Positions 50,007 to 60,186 are shown, counted from the first letter of the stretch. The stretch: DNA of 60,941 bases from Proteiniphilum sp. UBA1403 (GCA_002305715.1 DBQD01000063.1:1-60941), one strand, 5' to 3'. Translations and numbers: made by a program. Notes: generated by a model from the sequence alone, not told the origin.

Positions 50007-50847
50007 ATCTGCTTCATATCTCTTTATTTTCACCTTAATGGTTGTAGCGGTCGTTTCCTGTCAGAATCGACCAAAAGAGGTATTGAGTAGAAAACAGATG
50101 GAAAAGGTAATGTATGATGTATACATTGCCGAAGCACTAATAGAAAACGACTTTCATCAATTCAACACACCTGAAAAGAAGGAGGCCTATATCAAGAAGG
50201 TGTTTGCCATGAACCGCATTACACAGGCTCAATGGGATAGTTCCTTGTCGTGGTATTCAGACCGGATTGATTTGTATTTGAAGATGAATGACTCTGTGAA
50301 GGCGCGTCTGCAGCGCACGCGTGGAGATATTGATTTGTTGTTGGATAAAGAACGTGCAAGAAAATCGACCGATTTTGAGGTCTATTCAGCTTCCTATATT
50401 CCAAAGACATATCTTTTTTCCACCCCTTCTGTGCGTAAAGGATTTCGCTTTCAGCTCGATTCTTTGGAAATCATCGATAAAATTGAGGAAGATAATTTTA
50501 CCTTTACATTCAGTGTAGTGGGAATACCTTCGGAGTATACTTCTCGATTTACTTCACTCCTTTCATTGCAGTATCGTGACACGACCTTGTATGAATGGCA
50601 GTCGATCAATGAAAATAAAACATACAGCTTACAGGTGTCGAAATATATTGAAAATGATACGCTTGTGCATATAGATGGTTTTGTGCATCTGCAAGATACC
50701 ACTGCTAGAGCTACACATATTAGTTTGTATAATATATATCTTGGAAATCAGCACAATAGGTTGGACTCCTTGACAAAACAAGAGGCTGAACCTGTCAAAA
50801 TGATAGAGAAAGATCTTATGAGACCGATTGATGGCGATTCAATATAG
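49996..50847 (+). CDS. DUF4296 lipoprotein
   Basis: The 283-aa protein starts at GTG 49996, inside the end of lspA. An earlier in-frame GTG at 49960 would add 12 basic residues. The signal SYLFIFTLMVVAVVSCQ has lipobox VVSC. The mature N-terminus LSRKQMEKVMYDVYIAEALI is typical of DUF4296, a Bacteroidetes-only domain. The remaining 160 residues are unassigned. Its own lipidation would need the adjacent LspA. Confidence 0.8.
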   Translation: MKIKSASYLFIFTLMVVAVVSCQNRPKEVLSRKQMEKVMYDVYIAEALIENDFHQFNTPEKKEAYIKKVFAMNRITQAQWDSSLSWYSDRIDLYLKMNDSVKARLQRTRGDIDLLLDKERARKSTDFEVYSASYIPKTYLFSTPSVRKGFRFQLDSLEIIDKIEEDNFTFTFSVVGIPSEYTSRFTSLLSLQYRDTTLYEWQSINENKTYSLQVSKYIENDTLVHIDGFVHLQDTTARATHISLYNIYLGNQHNRLDSLTKQEAEPVKMIEKDLMRPIDGDSI

Positions 50848-50892
50848 ACAAAAGCTATTGATCATTGATTCTCTTATTTACGGATATTGTGC

Positions 50893-50900
50893 TATATTTG
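50893..50900 (+). promoter_or_regulatory. -7 box of the ppdK promoter
   Basis: TATATTTG matches TAnnTTTG and is 59 bases before the ppdK ATG. No good -33 element was seen at normal spacing. Confidence 0.55.
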
Positions 50901-50959
50901 CGGAAAAAATAAACTTTAATCGATATTTTTTAACATTTAATTTGTCAGTATAACATCAG

Positions 50960-53680
50960 ATGGAAAAGAAAAGAGTGTATACCTTTGGTAACGGCGCTGC
51001 TGAGGGGCGTGCAGATATGAAAAACCTGCTCGGCGGTAAGGGCGCTAACCTGGCTGAGATGAACCTGATTGGTGTCCCCGTTCCTCCGGGTTTTACAATC
51101 ACCACAGAGGTTTGTACAGAATATAACGAGCTGGGTAAGGAGTATGTAATTAGTGTCTTGAAAGAAGAGGTCGAAAAAGCTGTCGCCCTTATTGAAGAGC
51201 AAACTGGTACCAAATTCGGTGACAAGGACAATCCATGTCTTGTGTCTGTACGCTCTGGTGCCCGTGTTTCCATGCCCGGTATGATGGACACTGTCTTGAA
51301 CCTTGGTTTGAACGACGATGCCGTTGAGGGAATCGCAAAGAAGTCAGGCAATGAGCGTTTTGCATGGGATTCATATCGTCGTTTCGTACAAATGTACGGA
51401 GACGTTGTACTTGGTATGAAACCACAAAGCAAGGAAGATATTGATCCTTTTGAGGAAATCATGGATGAAATGAAGGAATCGAAAGGGATTGAATTGGATA
51501 CAGATCTAACCACAGAAGACCTGAAAGAACTAGTAAAACGTTTTAAAGCTGCTGTTAAGAAAAGTACTGGAAACGATTTCCCGGTGAGCCCATGGGATCA
51601 ACTTTGGGGAGCTGTGTGTGCTGTATTTGATAGTTGGATGAACGAGCGCGCCATTCTTTATCGTAAGATGAACAATTTCCCCGAGGCATGGGGTACTGCC
51701 GTGAACGTACAGGCAATGGTATATGGTAACATGGGTAAGACCTCCGGTACTGGGGTTGCTTTTACGCGTGATGCTGCTACTGGTGAGGATATCTTCAACG
51801 GTGAGTATCTGATTGATGCTCAAGGTGAGGATGTGGTTGCCGGTGTACGTACTCCACAACAAATTACACTTGAAGGTTCTCGTCGTTGGGCAAAGATGCA
51901 GGGTATCTCAGAGGAAGAACGTGCTGCTAAATACCCTTCACTCGAAGAGGCGCTTCCGGAATGTGCTAAAGAACTCATTGCCGTACAGCAAAAGTTGGAA
52001 GACTATTTCAAAGATATGCAGGACCTGGAGTTCACCATTCAAGATGGCAAGCTTTGGTTGTTGCAAACTCGTAGCGGCAAGCGTACAGGTGCAGCCATGG
52101 TAAAGATTGCTATGGATATGTTGCACCAAGGTTATATTGACGAAAAAACAGCATTGAAACGTTGCGATCCGGAAAAACTGGATGAACTGCTTCACCCGGT
52201 ATTCGACAAAAAAGCATTGGCCAATGCGAAACGCATAACTCACGGATTGCCAGCTTCTCCGGGTGCAGCTGCAGGACAGGTTGTATTCCATGCTGATGAG
52301 GCAGAAGAATGGAGCAAAGAGGGTAAGAAGGTGATCCTTTGCCGTATTGAAACTTCTCCGGAAGATTTGCGCGGTATGGCTACTGCTCAAGGTATCCTCA
52401 CTGCTCGTGGAGGTATGACTTCACACGCAGCCGTAGTAGCAAGAGGTATGGGTAAATGCTGTGTCTCTGCAGCTAACAACCTGATCATCGACTACAAATC
52501 ACGCTCTATGACCATTAACGGGCAGGAAGTGAAAGAGGGAGAATGGATTTCACTCGACGGTTCTACCGGAAATGTATATATTGGAAAAATTGAAACACAA
52601 GATGCTGAGTTGGATGCTGATTTCGCAGAATTGATGGCATTGGCAGACAAATATGCTCGTATGGATGTTCGTACCAATGCTGATACGCCACACGATGCAG
52701 CTGTAGCTCGCAACTTCGGTGCAAAGGGTATCGGTCTTTGCCGTACCGAGCACATGTTCTTTGAAGAGGATAAGATTGTGCCGATGCGCGAAATGATCCT
52801 TGCAAAGGATGAAGAGGGTCGTCGCAAAGCTCTTGGTAAATTGTTGCCTCTGCAGAAGAAAGACTTTGAAGGTATCTTCAGAGCAATGGATGGATACGCA
52901 GTGACCATTCGCTTGCTTGATCCACCATTGCACGAGTTTGTTCCTCACGATGAAAAAGGCCAAATGGAAATGGCTAAAGTGATGGGTATTTCTTACAAAG
53001 ATATTCACGATCGTGTAGAAGGACTGATGGAAGCGAACCCAATGTTGGGTCTTCGTGGGTGCCGTCTGGGTAACCTCTATCCGGAAATCACCGAGATGCA
53101 AACACGTGCAATCATGGAAGCTGCTCTCGAATTGAAGAAAGAGGGTATTTCTGTCATTCCAGAAATCATGGTACCACTTACCGGTATTGTGTATGAGTTT
53201 ACCGCTCAGAAAGAAATCATCGAGAAAACCATTCAGAAGGTGTTTGCTGAAAAGAGCGACTCTGTTGAGTATAAGATTGGTACAATGATTGAGATCCCTC
53301 GTGCTGCACTAACAGCTCACAAGATTGCAAAAGAGGCCGACTTCTTCTCATTTGGTACGAACGACTTGACTCAGATGACCTTCGGTTATAGCCGTGACGA
53401 CGTGGCCAAGTTCTTACCGATGTATCTTGATAAAGGAATTCTTAAACAAGATCCATTTGCTGTACTCGATCAGAATGGTGTAGGCCAGCTCGTAGGTATG
53501 GCCGTTCAGAAAGGTCGCGAAGTGAAACCTACACTGAAATGTGGTATCTGCGGTGAACATGGTGGCGAACCTTCATCGGTTAAGTTCTGTCATACTGTTG
53601 GATTGAATTATGTTTCTTGTTCTCCTTTCCGTGTGCCCATCGCACGTTTGGCTGCTGCTCAGGCTGCAATTGAAGGATAA
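50960..53680 (+). CDS. ppdK: Pyruvate, phosphate dikinase
   Basis: PPDK reversibly converts phosphoenolpyruvate, AMP and PPi to pyruvate, ATP and Pi, and often serves glycolysis in anaerobes. The 906-aa protein has the N-terminal ATP-grasp (FGNGAAEGRADMKNLLGGKG, with VSVRSGARVSMPGMMDTVLN). The swivelling phosphohistidine domain has catalytic His in GGMTSHAAVVARGMGK. The C-terminal PEP-binding barrel shows FFSFGTNDLTQMTFGYSRDD and CGICGEHGG. Codon use is that of a highly expressed gene (frequent CGT and GGT). A terminator follows. Confidence 0.97.
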   Translation: MEKKRVYTFGNGAAEGRADMKNLLGGKGANLAEMNLIGVPVPPGFTITTEVCTEYNELGKEYVISVLKEEVEKAVALIEEQTGTKFGDKDNPCLVSVRSGARVSMPGMMDTVLNLGLNDDAVEGIAKKSGNERFAWDSYRRFVQMYGDVVLGMKPQSKEDIDPFEEIMDEMKESKGIELDTDLTTEDLKELVKRFKAAVKKSTGNDFPVSPWDQLWGAVCAVFDSWMNERAILYRKMNNFPEAWGTAVNVQAMVYGNMGKTSGTGVAFTRDAATGEDIFNGEYLIDAQGEDVVAGVRTPQQITLEGSRRWAKMQGISEEERAAKYPSLEEALPECAKELIAVQQKLEDYFKDMQDLEFTIQDGKLWLLQTRSGKRTGAAMVKIAMDMLHQGYIDEKTALKRCDPEKLDELLHPVFDKKALANAKRITHGLPASPGAAAGQVVFHADEAEEWSKEGKKVILCRIETSPEDLRGMATAQGILTARGGMTSHAAVVARGMGKCCVSAANNLIIDYKSRSMTINGQEVKEGEWISLDGSTGNVYIGKIETQDAELDADFAELMALADKYARMDVRTNADTPHDAAVARNFGAKGIGLCRTEHMFFEEDKIVPMREMILAKDEEGRRKALGKLLPLQKKDFEGIFRAMDGYAVTIRLLDPPLHEFVPHDEKGQMEMAKVMGISYKDIHDRVEGLMEANPMLGLRGCRLGNLYPEITEMQTRAIMEAALELKKEGISVIPEIMVPLTGIVYEFTAQKEIIEKTIQKVFAEKSDSVEYKIGTMIEIPRAALTAHKIAKEADFFSFGTNDLTQMTFGYSRDDVAKFLPMYLDKGILKQDPFAVLDQNGVGQLVGMAVQKGREVKPTLKCGICGEHGGEPSSVKFCHTVGLNYVSCSPFRVPIARLAAAQAAIEG

Positions 53681-53702
53681 ACAGAAATTTACGATAGCAT
53701 CT

Positions 53703-53738
53703 GCAGGGGTACCCAATAAGGTATCCCTGCTTTTTTTA
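53703..53738 (+). terminator. Terminator of ppdK
   Basis: GCAGGGGTACC (53703-53713) pairs with GGTATCCCTGC (53720-53730) with one G-U, around CAATAA. Seven T follow. It lies 22 bases after the ppdK stop. Confidence 0.9.
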
Positions 53739-53986
53739 TAGGTTATGGATGATCCATCATTTCTTTCATGATATATTGCAATTACTCCTCCATCTATAAT
53801 CGTCTTCAATAACTACTTTTAACCATCAAACCATTTGGCTGCTAATGGGATTATCATTACTTTTACATTGTATTATTCTATGCAAATTGGCTTGTTTAAT
53901 GAGTGTACAAGTTAATCTGTTGATGTCGTGGATTCAATTATCGAATGATTAAATCTACAAATCGTACAATTTGTAAATCAATTTAT
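53739..53986. other. Spacer between ppdK terminator and the SurA-like gene
   Basis: The stretch is AT-rich and has no ORF of note. It contains a short inverted repeat TACAAAT/ATTTGTA (53956-53975) just before the start codon, and a promoter-like TACAATTTG in the same place with one base too many for the consensus. Confidence 0.5.
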
Positions 53987-55348
53987 ATGAAGTATTCAGT
54001 TAAGATATTGTTCTTTCTTGTAGCATTTGCAACCGTATCCAATCTCGTGGCACAAAATAATATAATCGACGAGATTGTCTGGGTTGTGGGAGATGAAGCC
54101 ATCCTGAAATCGGAGGTGGAGGAATATCGGAAAGAAATTTTAATGCAAAACCAACGTATTGAAGGAGATCCCTATTGTTTTATTCCCGAACAGCTGGCTA
54201 TTCGAAAACTGTTTCTTGATCAATCCAAACTGGATAGCATTCAAGTGCAGGAGTCAACTGTAATGCGTCAGCTAGAGTATCTTATCAATGAATATATTGC
54301 CTCAACAGGTTCTGCCGAAAGACTTGAAGAGTATTATGGGAAGAATATGGCTGCTATCCGCGAAGACCTGCGTGAACAAATAAGGGAACAGCAACTGGTG
54401 GAAGGGGTGCAGCAGAAACATTTCGGAAATGTGCAATTAACTCCTTCCGAGATCCGGAAATACTATAACAGCCTCCCTCAGGATAGCTTACCATTTATTC
54501 CCACTACACTGGAGGTGCAGATTATTACCATGGAGCCAAAGATTCCTCTTCAGGAAATTGATAAAGTGAAAGAACGATTACGTGAGTTTACTGAACAGGT
54601 AAATAACGGTGAACGAGAATTTTCTACCTTGGCTCTGTTGCATTCAGAAGATAATTCTGCTGTTAAAGGGGGTGAACTGGGATTCATGACCCGTTCGCAA
54701 CTTGTACCCGAGTTTGCAAACGTGGCTTTTGCGCTAAATGACCCAAAGAAGGTGTCGAATGTTGTTGAATCGGAATATGGTTTTCATATCATTCAACTGA
54801 TTGAAAGAAGAGGTGATATGGGTAACTTTCGGCATATCTTGTTGAAACCTAAGATTCCACAGGAGTCGCTCGATACAGCACTTGTGAGACTCGACTCTAT
54901 TCGCAATGGTATTCTCCAAAAGAAAATCACGTTTGAAGAAGCTGCCACATACCTCTCCGCCGATAAAGAGACACGAAATAACAAGGGTATCATGGTCAAC
55001 AATACACGGAGCAGCAACAGTGGAACACCTCGTTTCGCATTGAACGAGTTGAACCAGGATATTGCGAAAGTGGTGGGAGAGATGAAACCGGGTGAAATCT
55101 CCAAACCGTTCATTATGATCAACGACAAGGGACGGCAAGTTGCGGCCATCGTGAAGATTACCGCACGCAACGAGGGCCATAAAGCCAATATTAACAACGA
55201 TTATCAGATCATCAAGCAAATGGCCGAAAATGCCAGACGACAGAAATTGGTGGATGAGTGGCTTCAAGATAAAATTAATAAAACCTATGTACGAATTGAT
55301 CCTGCCTGGCAGGGTTGTGAACTAAAATACAAAGGATGGTTAAAGTAG
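53987..55348 (+). CDS. SurA-like peptidyl-prolyl isomerase
   Basis: The 453-aa periplasmic chaperone has a signal peptide (ILFFLVAFATVSNLVAQ), then a SurA N-terminal helical domain opening with the typical IDEIVWVVGDEAILKSEVEE. A parvulin domain covers about residues 175-280 (GGELGFMTRSQLVPEFANVA and YGFHIIQLIERRGD). A second, less conserved one lies at about 285-400. Such proteins escort outer-membrane barrels. ATG 53987 is preferred to 53945, which adds 14 residues before the signal. It overlaps the next gene by 13 bases. Confidence 0.92.
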   Translation: MKYSVKILFFLVAFATVSNLVAQNNIIDEIVWVVGDEAILKSEVEEYRKEILMQNQRIEGDPYCFIPEQLAIRKLFLDQSKLDSIQVQESTVMRQLEYLINEYIASTGSAERLEEYYGKNMAAIREDLREQIREQQLVEGVQQKHFGNVQLTPSEIRKYYNSLPQDSLPFIPTTLEVQIITMEPKIPLQEIDKVKERLREFTEQVNNGEREFSTLALLHSEDNSAVKGGELGFMTRSQLVPEFANVAFALNDPKKVSNVVESEYGFHIIQLIERRGDMGNFRHILLKPKIPQESLDTALVRLDSIRNGILQKKITFEEAATYLSADKETRNNKGIMVNNTRSSNSGTPRFALNELNQDIAKVVGEMKPGEISKPFIMINDKGRQVAAIVKITARNEGHKANINNDYQIIKQMAENARRQKLVDEWLQDKINKTYVRIDPAWQGCELKYKGWLK

Positions 55349-56922
55349 TCCTTATTCTTTTACTGACTGCGGCATCGATAAACCAACCTCCCGCAGGGTC
55401 ATCAACTTCGGTGCCCGATACCCGTATTGTAGAACTGAAAAAGGCTGATCTCTGGAGTAAACGAAACGGATTCGACGCAGAAATTCTGACGGGTAATGTC
55501 ACTTTTTTTCACGAAGGTGCGTTCATGTATTGCGACAGCGCCTACTTGTTCCAGAAAACTAACACATTTGAAGCTTTTAGTAACGTGCGGATGGAGCAGG
55601 GTGATACCATATTTGTGTATGGTGATTACCTACATTACAATGGGAACACCCGTTTAGCACGGTTGCGAAACAATATACGTATGGAAGATCGTACCACCAC
55701 GCTCTTCACCGATAGCCTCGATTACGACAGAATGTTGAACTTGGGCTACTATTTTGAAGGTGGTATGTTGGTGGATGAGGAGAATGAACTAACCTCTTTC
55801 TGGGGACAATATAGTCCCGATACCAAGCAAGCATTGTTTAAAGATAGCGTAAAACTGGTTAACGAGGATTATATCATCTATGCGGATACATTAAAATACA
55901 ATACCGAATCAAAGATTGCCGATATCTTGGGTCCTTCTCGTATTGTCTCTGACAGTGGATATGTTCACACCAACAGAGGATGGTATAACACAGTGACAGA
56001 GGAGTCGCAGCTACTGGATCGCTCTGAAGTATTCAGCAACGATGGTACTAAAGTGTTGATTGGAGACACAATCTTGTATAATAGGCAGACCGGAGAGGGT
56101 GAGGTATTTGGAAATATGTTCCTGGAAGACAAGGCTAGAAAGATAATCTTACAGGGAAATTACGGGTTTTACAACGAGAAAACCGAATACGGACTTGCCA
56201 CTGATTCGGCCTTTGCGATTGATTATTCACAGCAGGAGAGTTTCTACATCCATGGCGACACCTTGAAGTTGATTACCGACTCAGTGTTTCGCGATATCAA
56301 GGCATATTACGAGGTGCGCTTTTATCGGAGCGATATTCAGGGAATTTGTGACTCCTTGCATTACGTTGCTCGCGACTCAATGGTCTACATGATGGGAGAT
56401 CCGGTGCTTTGGAATGAAAATAACCAGATTTTAGGCGATCAGATACATATTTTCTTGAATGACTCAACCATTGAGAAGGCTATTGTGAAGGACTATGCAT
56501 TGGCCATACAGGACAGAGGAAAGGAAAAGCAGTATAATCAGCTGAGCGGCAGGGATATGACTGCCTTCTTTAAAGGAGGTGAATTGTATCATTTACTGGT
56601 GGAGGGCAATGCGGAGTCTCTCTATTACCTGATAGAAAAGGATAGTACGATCATTGGATTAAATAAAACAGAAAGCTCCTATCTCTCCATGGATATTGAG
56701 AAAAATCAAATTAAGAGATTAAAACTTTGGTCGTCCACTAATGCTGTTACGACACCATTGCCACAGTTAAAACCGGAAGATTCACGTCTGAAAGGATTTG
56801 TATGGCTTGACTATTTGCGTCCATATGGACCTCTTGACATCTTTCGCAGCAATAAGCGAAATAACTCAGAGGCTCAGGAACAACGTCAACGTCGCTTTGA
56901 GAGAGAGGACATCACATTGTAA
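55336..56922 (+). CDS. OstA-like (LptA/OstA_2) periplasmic protein
   Basis: The 528-aa protein has a short signal (VKVVLILLLTAASI) and a long run of beta-solenoid OstA repeats. Recurrent elements are G(N/D)VxFxxxGAxMYCDSAYLF and GDxLxYNxxTRxAxLRxNI at intervals of about 25-40 residues. These repeats are shared by LptA and the LptD N-terminus, which bridge lipopolysaccharide across the periplasm. The C-terminal 120 residues carry more degenerate repeats and a basic tail. Translational overlap with the SurA-like chaperone supports an outer-membrane assembly role. Confidence 0.87.
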   Translation: MVKVVLILLLTAASINQPPAGSSTSVPDTRIVELKKADLWSKRNGFDAEILTGNVTFFHEGAFMYCDSAYLFQKTNTFEAFSNVRMEQGDTIFVYGDYLHYNGNTRLARLRNNIRMEDRTTTLFTDSLDYDRMLNLGYYFEGGMLVDEENELTSFWGQYSPDTKQALFKDSVKLVNEDYIIYADTLKYNTESKIADILGPSRIVSDSGYVHTNRGWYNTVTEESQLLDRSEVFSNDGTKVLIGDTILYNRQTGEGEVFGNMFLEDKARKIILQGNYGFYNEKTEYGLATDSAFAIDYSQQESFYIHGDTLKLITDSVFRDIKAYYEVRFYRSDIQGICDSLHYVARDSMVYMMGDPVLWNENNQILGDQIHIFLNDSTIEKAIVKDYALAIQDRGKEKQYNQLSGRDMTAFFKGGELYHLLVEGNAESLYYLIEKDSTIIGLNKTESSYLSMDIEKNQIKRLKLWSSTNAVTTPLPQLKPEDSRLKGFVWLDYLRPYGPLDIFRSNKRNNSEAQEQRQRRFEREDITL

Positions 56923-56931
56923 AGAAGTGGG

Positions 56932-56963
56932 TTTGTCCAACAGATTATGTTTTTTTATTTTTG
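56932..56963 (+). promoter_or_regulatory. Promoter of the small membrane protein and mutL
   Basis: TTTG (56932-56935) and TATTTTTG (56956-56963) are 20 bases apart, a near-perfect consensus. The start site near 56970 means the small protein begins at ATG 56988, not at the upstream ATG 56961. Confidence 0.75.
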
Positions 56964-56987
56964 TACGAACGAACTTACATTTCAATT

Positions 56988-57323
56988 ATGGCCACTTTTT
57001 TTTTCTACAATAACCGAAAGCCACGTAAATTCAATTACACTCCCATTCTTTATAATCCGGATGAAGAGGCACGACAAGAAAGACTGGCAAAAAGAATTGA
57101 AGCAATTAAGAAAGAAATGGGTGTTTTACCCGAACAACCCGAAGAGAAAATTCAACATCGAAAGGACTTTAAAGAAGTATTTATTTCCCAGACCCATCAT
57201 CTAAAGAAGAGAAAGTTGAGGGCAGAATCGGGAAAATCCTCCTTTTTTGCAAATAATAGAGTACTCATCATTGTTCTGATTATTCTTTTCGCGGTATTCT
57301 TTTTTGGATTTCTGCGATCGTAA
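56988..57323 (+). CDS. Small tail-anchored-like membrane protein
   Basis: The 111-aa protein starts with aromatic-rich FFFYNNRKPRKFNYTPILYN. A charged helical middle (NPDEEARQERLAKRIEAIKK) follows, and one membrane helix closes the protein (LIIVLIILFAVFFFGFL). It has no signal peptide, so a tail-anchored topology with the N-terminus in the cytoplasm is likely. I do not recognise a named family. It has its own promoter and is 15 bases upstream of mutL. Confidence 0.72.
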   Translation: MATFFFYNNRKPRKFNYTPILYNPDEEARQERLAKRIEAIKKEMGVLPEQPEEKIQHRKDFKEVFISQTHHLKKRKLRAESGKSSFFANNRVLIIVLIILFAVFFFGFLRS

Positions 57324-57338
57324 TCAGCTTAATTTTTT

Positions 57339-59177
57339 ATGCCAGATATCATTCATCTACTTCCTGATTCCATCGCCAACCAAATTGCTGCCGGTGAGGT
57401 GATTCAGCGACCCGCATCGGTGGTGAAAGAGCTGGTGGAGAACTCACTCGATGCTGGAGCAACGAGTATCCGGATTTTAATTAAAGATGCGGGTCGTTCT
57501 CTTGTGCAGGTAATCGATAACGGAAAAGGTATGTCGGCCACCGATGCTCGAATGGCTTTTGAACGACATGCCACATCAAAAATAAAAAGTGCAGACGACC
57601 TATTTTCCTTAACGACAATGGGTTTCAGAGGAGAGGCTCTTCCTTCCATTGCGGCAATTTCACATGTAGAGGTGAAGTGTAGGAGAGAGGAGGATGAGCT
57701 TGGTACATTGATTGTGATTAATGGTTCAAAGTTGGAAAAACAGGAGCCGGTTTCCTGCGCAGTGGGATGCTCCATCTCTGTGAAAAATATCTTCTACAAT
57801 GTGCCTGCACGGCGGAAGTTCTTGAAATCGAACGAGGCCGAGCGACGCAATATATTCTCGGAGATTGAACGAATTGTATTGGTCAATCCGCACATTGAGT
57901 TTACCCTTTTTGAAAATGATATCGAGACACTTCACTTGCCAAAAGCAGGATTAAGGCAACGTATTGTCCAACTAGAAGGAAGGCATCTCAACCAACAGCT
58001 TATCGAAATAAACGAGGAGACCTCACTGGGTAAAATATATGGTTATGTGGGGCGTCCTGAGTCTGCCAAAAAGGGAAGAGCTAACCAGTTCTTTTTTGTG
58101 AACAATCGTTTCATCCGACACTCTTATTTTCATAGGGCGGTGATGACTGCTTTTGAGCCATTGATTGCTGCAAATGAGAAACCCGATTACTTCATCTATT
58201 TCCAGGTGGACCCCGATACGATTGATGTCAATATCCATCCCACAAAGACTGAGGTGAAGTTTGAAAATGAACAAGCACTATGGCAGATTCTGATGGTGAC
58301 GGTAAAGGAGTCGCTGGGTAGATTCAACGCAATGCCAAGCATTGATTTTGACCGTGAGGATGCACCTGATATTCCCATTTATGATCCATCACGTGCTACA
58401 GCAATGCCGCGTGTGAAAGTGGATGCAAATTATAACCCTTTCCGTTTTTCTCAAACAGAGAAAGCTCATTCTTCTATGCCAGCAATCGCTTGGGAAGAAC
58501 TCTACAAGGGGTTTGAAAAAGAAAAGGAAATTACACCTGAGCCGATGGATCTACCTGTACAAGGAGCTCTTTTTGCAAATCCCGGCACAAGTCAAAATCA
58601 GCCGGATACAGATTTTTATCCCGAGCATTATCAGTATAAACAGAAATATATCCTTACCTCTGTTAAGTCGGGATTGATGATTATTGATCAACACAAAGCA
58701 CATATTCGTATCCTTTTTGACAAGTATATTGCTCAAATACAACAAAGAAAAGGTGTCTCACAGCGTGTTTTGTTCCCAGAAATACTGGAAATGTCGGCAG
58801 CTGAGGCAACTACATTGCCATCACTACTGGATGATTTGGAGGCTTTGGGCTTTGAATTAAGCCATATGGGTAACAACAGCTTTGCCGTGCAAGGAGTACC
58901 GTCTGAAATTGACAATCTGGATGCTTCGCAGTTTATTCGATCAATTATAGAAAAAAGCATGGAGACCGGAAGCGATGTGAAAGAGTCTATTCAGGAGGCA
59001 ATGGCGCTCTCATTTGCATCGATGACTGCCATCCCGTATGGTAGAGTGCTTACGTCAGAGGAGATGCTGTTATTGGTGAGTCAGCTTTTTGCAACGAAAA
59101 CGCCGACCTATACTCCCGACGGACAACGTATCGTAAGTATGATGTCTGATCAGGAGATTGAGAAGAAAATGCAATAA
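57339..59177 (+). CDS. mutL: DNA mismatch repair protein MutL
   Basis: MutL couples MutS mismatch recognition to strand removal. The 612-aa protein has the GHKL ATPase motifs ELVENSLDAG, DNGKGM, ERHATSKI and GFRGEALPSIAAI. The transducer domain includes NVPARRKFLKS and FFVNNRFIRH, and a C-terminal dimerisation domain follows a low-conservation linker. The endonuclease motif DQHA(X)2E(X)4E is altered to DQHKAHIRILFD, and the CPHGRP motif near the end to TPDGQR. Nicking activity is therefore probably absent. Confidence 0.95.
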   Translation: MPDIIHLLPDSIANQIAAGEVIQRPASVVKELVENSLDAGATSIRILIKDAGRSLVQVIDNGKGMSATDARMAFERHATSKIKSADDLFSLTTMGFRGEALPSIAAISHVEVKCRREEDELGTLIVINGSKLEKQEPVSCAVGCSISVKNIFYNVPARRKFLKSNEAERRNIFSEIERIVLVNPHIEFTLFENDIETLHLPKAGLRQRIVQLEGRHLNQQLIEINEETSLGKIYGYVGRPESAKKGRANQFFFVNNRFIRHSYFHRAVMTAFEPLIAANEKPDYFIYFQVDPDTIDVNIHPTKTEVKFENEQALWQILMVTVKESLGRFNAMPSIDFDREDAPDIPIYDPSRATAMPRVKVDANYNPFRFSQTEKAHSSMPAIAWEELYKGFEKEKEITPEPMDLPVQGALFANPGTSQNQPDTDFYPEHYQYKQKYILTSVKSGLMIIDQHKAHIRILFDKYIAQIQQRKGVSQRVLFPEILEMSAAEATTLPSLLDDLEALGFELSHMGNNSFAVQGVPSEIDNLDASQFIRSIIEKSMETGSDVKESIQEAMALSFASMTAIPYGRVLTSEEMLLLVSQLFATKTPTYTPDGQRIVSMMSDQEIEKKMQ

Positions 59178-59204
59178 TTTTTACCGAATTAACTTTGAGG
59201 AATT

Positions 59205-60173
59205 ATGGACTATGCGTATTGTGGTAAAAGCGGATTGCAACTGCCCATAATATCGTTGGGTTTGTGGCATAATTTTGGATTTATAAACGACTACAAAGAG
59301 GCCCGCGAGATGATTATTCGAGCTTTCGAAAAGGGTGTAACTCATTTCGATCTTGCGAACAATTATGGTCCTCCTCCAGGATCGGCAGAGAGTAATTTTG
59401 GTAAGATATTGCAAGAGAACCTAGCTTCTCATCGCGATGAAATGATCATCTCCTCAAAGGCAGGACATCTAATGTGGGATGGCCCGTATGGGGATGGTTC
59501 ATCGAGAAAATATCTCATGGCAAGCATCAATCAGAGTCTTAAACGTACCGGATTGGAGTACTTCGATATCTTCTATTCACACCGGTACGATCCCAAAACA
59601 CCCGTTGAGGAGACTATGCAGGCATTGGTCGATATTGTCCACCAAGGGAAAGCACTTTATGTGGGTATTTCGAAATATCCACCACTACAAGCTCGTCAAG
59701 CAATGAATTATTTGAAGGAACGGGATGTGCCTTGTCTCATTTTTCAGGATAAATATAGCATGTTGCATCGCAAGCCGGAAGAGGAGATTCTGGATTTAGC
59801 AGACGAGTTTGGATCAGGTTTTATTGCTTTTTCTCCGTTAGCACAGGGTGTACTGACCGATAAATACCTTAATGGAATACCCGTTGATTCTCGGGCAGCT
59901 GAACCGACCGGATTTCTTCAGAAAGGACAAGTTACTACAGCGTTGGTGGAGAAAGTGAAGCGACTCAATGATTTGGCTAAACAACGCGGGCAGACCATGG
60001 CCGAAATGGCATTGGCATGGGCTCTGCGAGATAATAGAGTTACTTCGTTGATTGTTGGAGCACGGAATACCGATCAGTTGAATAAAAATCTGCAAGTTCT
60101 ACAGAATCTCTTCTTTACACCGGATGAGCTATTGCAGATCGATGAAATACTTGATGGTGCCACATTGGGATAG
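59205..60173 (+). CDS. Aldo/keto reductase (YghZ-like)
   Basis: The 322-aa reductase resembles YghZ/L-glyceraldehyde 3-phosphate reductases and potassium-channel beta subunits. Catalytic residues occur in THFDLANNYGPPPGSAE, IISSKAGHLMW and FDIFYSHRYDPKTPVEE, and the cofactor site in SLIVGARNTDQLNKN. Unlike the other reductase in the window it has the long GPPPGSAE loop of this subgroup. It lies 27 bases after mutL; its substrate is unknown. Confidence 0.9.
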   Translation: MDYAYCGKSGLQLPIISLGLWHNFGFINDYKEAREMIIRAFEKGVTHFDLANNYGPPPGSAESNFGKILQENLASHRDEMIISSKAGHLMWDGPYGDGSSRKYLMASINQSLKRTGLEYFDIFYSHRYDPKTPVEETMQALVDIVHQGKALYVGISKYPPLQARQAMNYLKERDVPCLIFQDKYSMLHRKPEEEILDLADEFGSGFIAFSPLAQGVLTDKYLNGIPVDSRAAEPTGFLQKGQVTTALVEKVKRLNDLAKQRGQTMAEMALAWALRDNRVTSLIVGARNTDQLNKNLQVLQNLFFTPDELLQIDEILDGATLG

Positions 60174-60186
60174 AGGTGTTTTTACA

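Noticed and set aside
53956..53975. Inverted repeat TACAAAT/ATTTGTA as an operator for the SurA-like gene
   Set aside because: It is short and AT-only apart from the centre; such repeats are expected by chance in this AT-rich spacer.
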